Below the pieces are notes generated by a model. The model saw nothing but the letters and a program-made list of their open reading frames with translations, was not told the DNA's origin and made no database searches. The translations under genes and the position numbers were made by a program. Shown piece by piece: positions 1 through 13,000 of a stretch of DNA of 64,000 nt. This DNA comes from Elysia crispata (Eukaryota > Mollusca > Gastropoda > Plakobranchidae), in NCBI GenBank assembly GCA_033675545.1, contig JAWDGP010005713.1, forward strand, positions 111,001-175,000, in the 5' to 3' direction. Every line of letters starts with the position of its first letter. The stretch's first letter is position 1.

Positions 1-783
1 GGTCAGGTGTTGGGTATGTTACAGCATTAGCTGAGGCAGCATATCCAGGGGTCTGCGAAAAGGAATCATTAAGCATCGGGCTAGAACCATAGCGGTCAGC
101 TGGGCCACCAGCCATGCTTGGCGAAGAGCTTCCAAACAGACTGGTTGACTGCTGCTGACCAGTTGTGGTACTTCCCACTGGCCCAAACATACTGGAGGCC
201 TGGCTGGTATGTGCCCCAAAAGTATTGGCAGCTGTTGCTGTTTGTTGACCTGCCATCTGCATGCCTTGCATGTTAGCCAAACTGTTAGCCGTCATGTTGG
301 CTGTCATGTTGGCCCCCATCTGATTCACACCGCCCATTCCCATGCCCAGGATTCCGTAGTTGGCAAGGGTGTTCATGGCAGAACTGATCTCTTCTGTGGC
401 TTGCTCTGTGTAGCCTGAACTGCGCAAGGTCATCTTGAGGTTTTCCAAAGCTTGAGCTGCCATGGGCCCACTCAGCCCCATTGCAGCAGAGCTCAGTGTC
501 ATGTTTAGACCAGCTAGCGTTCCCATTCCATTATACGAATTGTTGCCATTGGTACTGAAATTGAAGCCTTGGCTTTGATATGCTGCTGCTGCTGTATTAT
601 TCATCATTTCTGTGCCCCTGGCTTGGTAGGGTGTATTTGCAAAGGGTGATCCAGTTGGATTGGCAGAAGCTACAGGCCCAGTGTAATCAGCATAACTTAT
701 ATTCGGACAACTGCTACTTTGCGGATCCTCTACAATTTTTTGCAAGATCAAGTCCATAGCTTTCATGTTGGCATCCATTTCAC
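1..783 (-). CDS. NOVA: Nova-like gene, coding exon 6 (end of KH2 and spacer; open at left edge)
   Basis: Acceptor ATGGTAG|GTGAAATGG. The exon opens [20 protein letters not shown], the last KH2 helix, followed by [14 protein letters not shown] and NPTGSPFA, a signature shared with animal Nova. The remaining 200 or so residues are rich in Met, Ala, Gln, Gly and Ser and would form the flexible spacer to KH3. No stop is reached, so KH3 and the 3' UTR lie outside the window. Vertebrate Nova has an Ala-rich spacer here; the Met/Gln/Gly-rich composition is a lineage difference. Confidence 0.93.
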
Positions 784-3700
784 CTACCATGAAAGAAAAA
801 AAAAGGAATTTGAAAAATATGCAAATTAGCTACAAAAAATAGTAAACAGTTCTTTAAAAAAGTTTGGTTTCAAATAAATTTCACTATGTACTTTGCACTA
901 CAGTATGTCACAAACGTTTGGCTTTGAGCTTAGCGGAAGTTAGACATGCACTGTAACAGTAAGCTCAAACAATTAATAGTTTGTATTACTATATCTTTGA
1001 CTTACACTAAAAGTATGTTAAGATTAGAAGACTTCAAAAAATGTTAAAATTGACCTCAATAAAATACCTTCTTTCTTTCCTCTTTTAACAAAAAGTGGAC
1101 ACCATTTTTGTTAATTTTTCTCTTTAAATAATTCAAAAAAGGCATTAAGACATGAGACAGTCATTCACTTTGAGTAAATATTTTGTAAAGCAGAAAATGT
1201 TTAAAATATAGAAAAAAAATTACTTCAATGATTCAAAGCTACATTTTAAGAGCCATTTTGCCAAAATTTTACAAAAACTTTCAATTAAGATTTTACGTAT
1301 CTGTAATTTAAACATCCCATATTCAAAGGTAAGCCACAAATAGCATATCAATTAAAAGTGGTGATAATTTCTTTAAAAAAAAAATTGTAGCAAAATAATA
1401 AACAATTTTGTTCTTTATTGATAAAAAGCATACATCAATTGCTCTAGTCATAGAAATTTGTACCACAATGAGTACAATTATTAAATATTAATTTAATCTA
1501 ATTTATACATTTTTAATATTTAGCTACCCTCTCTAACAAAAAAAAAAAAAAAGAAATGAAAAAAAAGACTCAAAGTTTAACATCAAATACCTGCCACTGT
1601 GACGCATCTCTCTGGAAGATTAGTTTCTTTTGACTTCTGAGAAATCTGCACATATGCCCCACTTTCCTCTTTGATCTGCTTGATGTAATTACCAGCTTTT
1701 CCTATGATCATACCTGCTGTACTGTTGGGTATCAAAACTTTGACCTGAACAACACAGTAAGAAACAATTGGATAACTCACAATTAAAACATGTGTTACTC
1801 CCCTAATATTAATTTAAAAATAAGATAAATGGATAATATCAGTGTGGATGTGTCAAATACTCTATAGGGATCAATAAATGTGTTTCGAATACTTTTTATC
1901 AGAGAATTCAATTTTTGTTGAATGAAACATTTTGTAGTATTGTACCAATTATAACAACAGCATGGTGAGAGACATAGCTTTGCTACCACTGCATGCACAG
2001 CAATGTTTTTAATATATAATCATTTTATAAGATATGATCATGTTGCAAGAAATGTAATTCTACTTATACTCAAATTAATGCACAGCATTTATCCCCAAAA
2101 AATGTGATTATTTCAACAATGTCTTGGATAGTCTGAACTACTCATAACACTGATTCTAGAAAATTAAAATGCCATTTTTTTTTTAAATTTTTCCTGTCTT
2201 TTTTTTTCTCTCCAGAAAAAGCTTTCTGGCAACTGTAACCATATATCAGACCTGTGCATAACACATGGTGATACATTAGCCTGGTGACTGAGATGCTTGA
2301 TGATTTGATGGGGTGATCAGATGAAGATGCAGGTGGAGATGAGCATGAAGATGGTTGTGAAGTCTAGCATTTATCCATTTGTGTAGTGCTGCTCTCAGCT
2401 GTTCCTTCATAGCTTTTTCATTTTGTTAGAGACTGAGATTTACTCATTTTCAGGCGAATTTGATTGCATCTAAGAAAAATCTTCATAATACTCTGAGCCA
2501 AATTACAAAACATGTAGAAAAGTTCTTTAAATAAATTTACATGTCTCCACAGCTGTACAGTACATCAAAATGCCCCTTTAACAAATGAATTTGGGAATTT
2601 GGTTGTAATGAATTGAAAACAAGTGCTCAAACTGAATTTCCATGACAAGCTTAAAGATAGAAAAAGCTATGAATTGATCAGCAAGTGGCTGTGGCAAACC
2701 ACATTTTACAATCACAAACAAGCAATCTCCAATAGGGTGATTACTCTATAATGGCTTTTAACAAAGGTGAGACTTGCTATCAAAAAAGTGGCATGCCCCA
2801 ATCTTATTAAATTGAGTAAATATGTAAACCTCAAGAGAAAACCGCCACAGGATATAATTTTTAGTCTAACTTGTTTATCATTATTAAAAAAAGGAGCATG
2901 CCAACATTTTAATTCTAGATAGGACAGGTGATATAAGATCTGCTGCCTTTGGTTTTTCTCCTTCCCTCTTAATTTTATGCATATATAAAATTAAAATCTT
3001 GACCTTGGTGCACTTTGGCTATCTTGACATCACATAAAATCTATTTTAATTTTCTGCCCAAATTTGATAAAGTAAAGGGCTGCAGTGTTATTTCATGGAA
3101 GGTGTGATTAATTTCATTTCACACTGGATTCTGGAAGAGTCTAAATTTACATAACAAAAATATGTCAAGTATTCCTCCCGCTTAATGGTAACATAAATTT
3201 CAAAGAATAAAATAATTATTTTTATCCAGAATTTTTTTATCAAACACTCAGTTTCTGAGGAAACTAAGTTGATTTATCCTTTAATTTTCTGGAGACTAAT
3301 ATGCACCATTCTATTTCATAACACTCTTTCTTTGACTTTCCTTTCAAAATAAAAATGTAAATCTATGGAAGTTCAACCCTTCTAGTTTAATGAGAGTCTA
3401 ACCAAAGGCAGGCACCTATGAAGAATGAAATGAGGATGAAAATGGAACCTGAAATACCTCTATTACCTGCCGATGCCTCTCAAAATTATTTTTGGCATCA
3501 TCAGGTTTTGTGGGAGACGCAGGATTGGATTCAGGCTTTTCTCGAATTTTGTCCATTATAAATTTGTTTACTTGTCTAACAGCTTCAGGAGAGCCCATGA
3601 TGAGGCAAATGCGCTCAGTGGTACCTGGAACATAAAAAGGCACATTAAAATTCTCTTCAAAATTTACATAATTACAAGTATTTGAACAACCTATTTACTT

Positions 3701-6700
3701 AAATATTTTTCACACAATTCCGAATCAAAAGATAAACTAGAGGCATATATATGTATGTGTGTTTGTGTGTATCAAAAACGGATTTGAATTCCACAAACTA
3801 AAGGAGTATCATTTATTCCTAAATATAAGCTGAGATGATTCTGGACAACTTCAATTAAAAAGCTTCATTAATAGCAAGTTTATAATGTTAAAATGATAAA
3901 CCAAAAACAAATATAAATAAAAAAAAATATTTAAAACTACCTGTTCACAACTTCTTTTTGAAATTTGGTGAATATAATCACCACTCAATTTTAGCATATT
4001 TGTAATAATTGGAATGGAAAACATGTTTTTAACAAGCAAAGTCATCAATACTGATATCAAGGAATTTATATAAAAGTTAACCAACTTATTCGAACTGAAA
4101 TTCTTAGTCCACAACTTATAAACATTAGCTGCTTTATGAAATGCAAACAAGGACAGTTAAAACCTTGTCAAAGTAAACCAAAACATAGGTACTTTATGTT
4201 CAGAGGGAAAAAATTTAGCATGAATAGTCCTGTATTAAATAATGCATTGACAAGCAGCAATCTTCTTTGCTCAAAAGGAGAAAAAATGTGTGAACTCGGT
4301 GACAAATAATCATCTTACCACAAGTCTTGCTTGTTTTTTAAATTTTACAGATCTTGTCTAACATTGTCTTAAAAAAAAAAATTACCTTTAGTCTATATTT
4401 ATGTTTCTGATAAACTTTGAGCTGAAAATTCTGAATTTCCTGCTAGCCTTCAGTATTGCAAAGGTAGCAAAACTTGCTGATTTCTTCAAAATGATATTCC
4501 TTAGCAGGACAGATCCTGCATCTGTGCGAGTTTTACAGGTAATGGCACTGCATTTTTGGATTTTCTTGCTTCTCTTTTGTAGTCACTATATTTCATTCAG
4601 TATGTCTTTTATTGAGCTACTCATTATCAAGTTCCTATTTGAGAGGAATAAGGGTGGGGATGATCAGGCTCCATTTTCTCACTTTATTAACGTTAAAAAG
4701 GCAAGTAAACCCTCTTATAGTTTGCGAGAGATCAACAATTTTCTTATGGCTATAGCAGTGACAAAAGTAATTTTTTTTTAAATGAAGACAATATGAATGG
4801 CTCTGCATGTTCTTTGAGACTAATGTGCAAGTTTAATCTGAAGTCCTTTTAAACAACTGTCTTACTAAGATTTAAGATTCATATCCACTTGTTACAAGAT
4901 TCTTTTATTCTGAAACCAGATAGATTGCCAGGATAATATGTGTGAATATTAAGCCTAGAATTGAAGAGCGTAATCCTGCAGTAGTTGCCAGTTTTTTTTT
5001 ATTTATCGAAGGTTTTTCAACTGCTTCTTCACCCTTATTGATCATAGCAAACTTGGTTTGAAAACAGGTGTTGTGCAGATTTAATTTTTGTATGCATTGT
5101 TGCTTCTCCTCTTTCCCCTTATTGCTTTCTTTCCTTTTAGTACATTTTCTATTTCTGATCTACTAGAAGGACCTGGTGTGATGATCTTTGTACTATTCAA
5201 TGTGACTAGAAGTAGTAGCAATAGTTGCAGTGGTAAAAATTCAAAGAAGGAAAAAACTGAGATAAAAATACAATTGCAATCATTGATATCAAATAGGACT
5301 AATATTAAATAATAATCTTATAAAATTCCGTTACATTGCATAAAATTAATTTGAACAATTAAAAATAATTTGCAAATAACGATTTCGTTTACAAAGCTTT
5401 CACTATGAAAACTTAAAACGATGTGCTTTTAGGGTTTAATTTTAAGAAAAAATTAAAAGCAATTGACATGATCTAAGAATGTTTTGGTTCGTTTATTATT
5501 ATTATCTTTAATGGGCAATACTGATTGTGGAGAACTGTTCTAAATGGCGTGACCTGTGCAATCAAAAGATCTCTCACTATAACTTTCAAATTTATACTTG
5601 AACACTTAATAAAGTTAGTTGATTACTCTAAAATCATAATTACCTGGATAGAAATCATTTGCTTTGGACATTTTGACTCTTGCCCCAGCATCCTTCTGAA
5701 TCTGAGCTATAGTTTCTCCTCCTTTTCCAATGATGGCTCCAGCCGCTACACTTGGGACCAAAATCTTTAAGTGTATGTTGTCTCCTGGAACATACAAATT
5801 TAGAAACTATTAAATTCAACACCCAGATATGTAGGGACTTAAATGAGAAATTTTGAAAAGAGTTTTCAACTATCAATATGGAAGGCAATGTTTTATCCTA
5901 TATGCTGGACGTGCACAACTACATTACCAATCACTCTGAGCATAAGTTGATGTAAAATGATACTGTAAGTTTCTGTATAATTTTTATAACAATAAAAATT
6001 GTTCATAGCCCTCAGCTACACAATATCACATTCAATCAAATCTTTCTATTAAATAAGTCCGTTATAGAAAGACCAGTTTGGGTTTTGAACCTGAAAAATA
6101 CTCTTAAAACCTTTCAATCGCAAAGAAAGTGCAACTATTCAAAGCAGTTGAAACACGCTTTACAGTATTATCTATATAACGCACGTGATGAACATTCTCT
6201 TAGGTGAAAAAATTATTTTGTAGAATTAATCAACAATTTCGAATGATTGTAAATTATGAATTAAACATGAAATCTGTTAATGAGTTGGGATAAAAAACAC
6301 CCATTCAACGAGGCTTAGTCTTTGATTTAAAACAAGTGCTCCATTTTTTAAGCAGAAATGCTGTGCTGTTAATGGTAAACTCAGAATTAATGTGACATTC
6401 ACTACATCCTTCTGGGCCACAAGAGTTGAAATTTCAGCTTATGCAGGTTAGAATACGTTTGATTGACATCCTATATATTTCCCTGGGGCTTATGATGAGG
6501 AATGAATACCAAACATAAAAGTTAGGTGCTTGTAACATCTCTGAATGCATATATTGAATGTGAATCCCATAGGCAATAATTTCAATAACGATGATCATGA
6601 AGTTACATAAAAGTGTGCGAATATGTATTAAATACTTAAACACTGTAATAGCAATAGTTTGCTACATAAAGATCATGGTACTGGCGTTTCTACGGGGATT

Positions 6701-6967
6701 ACTTCTAATCAACTATTAAACAGCGATCAAACAACTTTGAACATTATTTAAAAAAAATGTGTTACAGCAAATGAGATTTTACTGAAATGGAAAAATATAC
6801 TTGAAAAAGTAGACATAAAACATTCATTAGTGTTTTGAAACATATGTTTAAAATAACTTTAAGAAAACTCAAAAAGTTTGACTAACATTTATTTTCCTCA
6901 AAACCTTTCAAAAGAAAGAGAAAAGAATAGTTTAAAAATCGACGGGGAACAGGATGGGGAGGGGAAG

Positions 6968-7051
<84 letters not shown>

Positions 7052-10000
7052 TGTGGTAAGTTGATCGTGAGATAAAAAAGTCATAAGTGACAATAATTTT
7101 AAAAAAAAAGCTTTAAAAAAAGTTACATTCGATGGAATGACACTCTTTGTGTCCGAAGTCTTAGCTTAACCAATAGCACGAAATTGAGATCATTTAGCAC
7201 ATTTAAATGCAAAATGTGCACCATTTATTAATTTATTCCAAGTTGACTTAAGCAACAACTTCTTATAATGATACATACAGCATTTTGCCCGCAGCAAAAG
7301 CTTTTAAACCTAACCCTTTAGCCTATCTTTGAATCGACATTCAGCCCTGATGCACTATCTACTTCGCTGCTTGAAAGTTCAATGATTGAAAACAAATAAT
7401 TGGACATCGGGCAGAATCCATTCCTAAATTTTATATAACCCTAATCAACCAAACAAAGTTAACTTAACTTTCTGGGATTTCTGGCTCATATTGTAATAAA
7501 AGATGTTAACGCACATCTCTTGAAAAACGGTAAAGAGCAAAAGTAATTATTACCACACGCCAATGAAAAAAAAATGTGTTTTCAATTTTCTGGGCCTGAC
7601 AACAAGTATTTATGAAGGACCCAAAGAAAATCCAAGATCTCTTGATTGTCTCCATATATTTATTAGATTGTCTTATGGATATTGTAATGATGAAAAAAAA
7701 TGATAAGTTAAAACTGAGGAATGTGACTTTGAAAATAAAAAAAAAGAAAAGAAAACGATAGTAAAATTTTATGCGATTTTCTTCTTTTTTCACAATGTTT
7801 TTTTTTTTTTAAGTCTAAAAAAACCAACAACAGAGCTTGAGATATTTCTTAAAAGTTTCAAAGCAAGGAAATACATTTAATTTTCAAACATCTTGGCCTA
7901 TGCAAAAAAAAATCATGCTCTTATTTTTTATAACTTAAAATCATAAACAAAGTATGAGCATAATTAAGGTTGAATACCGGCACGATTGAGTAGTTTACTA
8001 AAAAAAAAAAAAAAACACTTGATGCTGAGGCACTTTGGCATATGAGCAAGGAGAATGGATAATCAGTGGCCTTAGAAAATGGGGATAATTTTGCAGTCTT
8101 TTTTCAGTTAACAAATTGAGACAAACGAAAATAATTTGAATTTATAAGCATTAACTATATCTAATTTTGACTGAAAAATCTACACCTCATTCATGAGTAC
8201 AGAAGAGAAGAGATCGAAGATCTAGAACGAGTACACCTAAATCTACAGCAATCCTATTTTAAATAGGATTACCAAATAATCAGCATGTCTACTTGCTTGC
8301 CGCTTTCCCCCCCCCCCCCCCTTTTTTTTCCTTCTCCCCTTCTCTCATAATTATATACACTCACGTTGCTTGGAAGCTACCTGTAAACGAATGCTAAGTA
8401 AAGCACTCCCCACCCTCGTTTTCCTGAATGACATTTACACGGCACTTTCGAGCCGCCCATCCACCTGTTAAAACAGGATGTTCGAGGTCTAAAATGCAAG
8501 GTTGTATGATACAGACTACTTTTCTCAATAGAAAAGAGGAGCAGCCTAAAGTTATCTCTGTATTGCATCATGCCAATAATGTTTTTTCGTTAACTTTATC
8601 TATTCGCCTGCTTTTCTCTAGGCTGGGATAACTATGAAGTTTTTTTTTTTAAGATGGGTTTGAAATACTTCGGCTCTCCTACTCACAGAAAAAGTCTATA
8701 TCTGCATCTGCGTTTTTGTTTTTCTTTCTATTTAAATGTGTTTCTAACTCCTCCCACAAACACGTTTCTTTGAGAGAGCTATTCATCTTGCTTGAGGTCG
8801 ATCATCAGAGTGGCGGTACGAGCTTACGATTACATGTGTGTGTGTGTATATATATATATACAGTGGAAACCACAAAAACCGAAGTCTGATTATTCGAATT
8901 TCTCATAAACCGAATTTTGCAAGATGATAGTATTTTTTTCTCTCTTTGGCTTTGTTAGAATCGCACTCGTATTTCGAAGTAATTATTTGATTCTCTTAAT
9001 TCGAAGTCGATACCACCTCATAAGGCATTTCAAAAGTGCTACATGCATCTTTCAAGCAGCAATCAATGCCAACCACTGCCCAAGAAAGGCTGATCAGTGC
9101 ACTAACAAATCAAGAAGAGAGCAGATGCATTAACAATTAAGTGCCAGTAGAAACTCTGTACTGATACCGATAGCAACGTGGGACGGGGGAAGGGGAGGTT
9201 TGCTCGTTGCAGGTTCAGTACACACTGACTCAATGAGTCTTAGACTCTGTTATACCCATTTTTGTAATTCGAATACTCTTAATTCGAAGATTTAATCCAT
9301 TCCCATACAATTCGAATTATGAGGCTTCCACTGTATATATATTTGATAGCAACTGCAGCCAAACTTCCTCCATTAAACTTGATCTAAGAAACAATCCTTC
9401 CCAATGCTCTGGTTCAGTTAAACTGCCGAGTCATCATTTCTACCACAGCGGCAGTCGGATCAAAGCCTTTTTCACCATACCGGTACTAGTCTAGATAGTA
9501 ATTCGCCTGAGCTTTGAAACGGCTGGTGGTGCCCGTGAATCGATACTCCCACCCAAGCACCTTACACCCTATACGTTAGCTGGACTGAAACACACCAAGC
9601 ATGATTTACACACTTCATCCGGTGGGGTAGAACAGGCGGGGCGGATAAGGCAAGGGGGAGGGAGGCTGTAACACGGGCAGAGGAATATAGATCGATAACA
9701 GCGATCGTCGCTCAGGTCTAGATTTAAGCCTGTCGTGAGGCAGTGAGAGACTCAGACTCAAGTTGGTCCTGGCACGCACAGGATCGTTCTTTTGCTTACC
9801 TGTTGGCTCGAGCAAGAATAGATATGTTCAGTACAGCTTTCAAATATACCTTTTGCTAGATCTGAAGCTGCGAAAGGTTGGATAAGAACGATAAGCCTGC
9901 TGCATAATGCGACGTTTTACACCTGCAAGGTTGAATTCATACCGAGAGAACATTACATTATCAGGCTGAGCTAAACATTAATTTTGAGGTTGGAGAATAA

Positions 10001-13000
10001 AAAAAAAAAGGTTGTCAACTTAAGTTAATCTGCAAAAGACAAGATGAACGCGCAGAAACTAAGAACAGCAGAAATAAATCCTTACTTCCTTGTATGTGCT
10101 AAGGAAAAAAATGCTTAGTAAAGACCGTATCCAATAAAAACGCGCAGGAAATGAGAATAGCAGAAACAAATTGTGATCTCCTTATATGATGCTGAGAAAA
10201 ATGATTAATAAATAATTGACAGCATCGGTAATGTATGACGTTTAAAAATTTTTCACAAATACAGCGTGTATGCGAAAACCAAAGTTGCGAGTATTACATA
10301 TGCTTTAAAGGGAACATCCTACATGCGGTCGAGTCTATATAAAAAAAAAATCTTCACTGTGTCTCGTGACTGTGTTCAACTTTAGGCACAAGCTCAAGGT
10401 TGATAGGAACTGTTAGTAGCATGCTTAACTACTGAAGCGTTCGATAATTAAAGCTGTCATCGCTTTACATCCAGCTTCACATTTGCCTGTGCTAGATTCA
10501 TACAGTACGAAAGGAAGAGGGATAATTGAGATGGGGGTTAGCTATACGAAAGCTCGACAGATATCAGTACACTAACGGAAGAGCTGCATCAGCTCAATTG
10601 CGGAGCAAAGGTCGAAATTAATCTTTCAAAGCAAAATTGTGATATGAAGCAATAAAAAGAAGACGACGGGTTAGAGAGAGGGTAGCGTGCAATTTTTCAC
10701 CTGCTGAACAATTACTATCAATGGCAGCACATGATGCAACGTGTTAACATTTTTTACTGACAAGACCGATTCGGTGACGTCATACATCATCGGTAGCCTC
10801 GTGGCCGCTCGGTGGCGAAGGTAGACCGAATATTACTGGCAAAATGCCGGCTCCGTCTGACCAACTCGGGTGAATGATCGACCTCCTCTATCACAAACTT
10901 GACCTATCTTATACAGTTACTATTCAGAATTTATGTAAGAACAGTAAGCCTTTAGCAATGCGAATTAAAATGAAGGAGCACGTCAACGTGCTGAAATCAA
11001 TGATTGGTGAAAAAAAAAAAAAAAAAAAAAGTGAAATTTAGGATCACAAACATTCGAATGCCTGTTTTACCCCAACGTTAAAAATGTTAACATTGTATGC
11101 ATATGAGACGTGCGGTCACATACATTTTGCCGGTTACTAACAACCAAGCTATGGGTTTTTTACGTTATGCAGATCCACATTCAATCGCAGCACACCTTGA
11201 AAATCTTGTGGTTATTGTTACAGGGTTTGTGAGCCCAAAAGTTCATCTAGTGCTGGCGTAAACGCTGAGCTATGCTACAAGTAAAATGAATAGAGGAGAC
11301 GGGGAGGGAGAACCGAAAACGTTTGCATTGCCATGTCACGCATTACGTCAACATAAATGTTTTATTGTAAGTCGTAGGATGAGCCCTTGCAATGAATGCG
11401 TGAATCTTGCGGATATGAAAAATGCTGTTCACTCAGTTTAATTATACACTATTTCTAGATAGAGATCTATGTCTGCTCAAAAAATGTGCCCCTTTTATAA
11501 AACTTACCCCAAATGGAAGAAAAGATGGGTGAAAATAAAATTTTGGTTTAGCTTCTTCCTGAAAAATTGTTTAATTCCGAACTGCACTTATTGCCTGTTT
11601 AATCATTATGAGCAAATTAAGCCAAATATCTTTTATATATTTTGCTTTGCGTGTAAGTTGATGTAACAGGTGATAACAATTGTTATAGTTGCACGATTTA
11701 AAAAAAAAAGAAAAAAGGTTAAAGTCATTTTCCCATTAATTCTGAATAAAAATACGGTTTCTTTCTGAGTGTGTGTGTGTGTTTTTTTTTTTTTCTTTTT
11801 GTAAAACCCCAACCGATTTATCGATACTTTTAAACGCTCATAATTATAGTGGACAAAGAACACTAATTCCTGCAAAGCAGAGCACCTTATAATAGGCGTC
11901 GATATGTATAACTATAATTTTTGTGGGGATGTAAAACCTATAACAAGCGTTCAGAAAGATTTTAAATAGATTAGGAAAGTATAGAATCAGCTGTTCTGTA
12001 TTCAAGACAACACTTCCTAAACTGGAGATTGCTTACACAGGTATCTCTTCTAGAATTTGGAGGATCACGTTAAAGGTTGTGATTGCTAAGTCATTCTGGG
12101 AGAACGCGACTGCTCAGTAATTTTTTTCTAAAATACTAAACCTACGGCCATGATAATCAATTAATGGGAGTAATAAAGAATAACGGCTAAAGCATTAGTC
12201 GGTAGTATCAGTGACAAGATTTTCTGATTATGTATGAAGTTCATAGTTTTTATATAAAACCTCAGTACTGTATGATGATAAAGAGATCGTGCCGTGGACT
12301 CAGACACAAGTTAGAACACCAAGATATGCAACCAGAATCTCCTGGTGTTAAATGAGCTGCTAAGTTTATGACACGCCTCTAAATTTTTTTCTAAATATTT
12401 CATTTGCCTTACCCAAATAATCTTTGCAAATGACGCACAGAAAGCTTGATACAAACGACCAAAAACATTTTTTTTTAATAAAAGTTGGTAGGTTTAATAA
12501 TCAAATAACTCGATGAAAGCATCGGAGTGAAGGCATTCAAACAAAGGCAACTTAGTATGCTTTCCACCTTAAGAACAACCCTGATGAATATTTTAAGAAT
12601 TAGAAATCCCCCCGCCCCCTTTCTTCTCTGTCTGTCTGTCTCTCTCTCTCTCTCTGTCGTTCTGAAAACTTATTTCTAATTGAAGCTGACTTTAATGATA
12701 AAATTAGCTCTCTCTCTCTCTCTCTTTTTTTTAAATCATTTATACTTAATTGCTCAAATATATTAGTCTTCATATCACTGAACCCTTGCTGTGGCATGGA
12801 CTGTTCATGTCTTCTCTTTCCGTTCAAAGGCTCAACTATTCCAGTAATTTTTTTCCGATTTCAAGCCTTTTAAAGATATGAAAATTTTCTCAGAAAACTT
12901 GGTTTGATGTACAATAGAAAATGCTGGATTGACATATTTTTACATGATAAAATATAAGCTCTTCGATACATTCACAAACTTTACTTCAGAATGTATTCTG

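Larger units (their letters stand above)
784..5643. other. Nova introns 3-5, non-coding
   Basis: Three introns (784-1590, 1745-3466, 3625-5643) separate the KH exons. They are AT-rich with short poly-A/T runs. I see no additional coding exon, transposon end or RNA gene in them. Confidence 0.6.

Noticed and set aside
4401..4781. 126-codon plus-strand frame in Nova intron 3
   Set aside because: Hydrophobic AT-rich frame with no motif, antisense in an intron.
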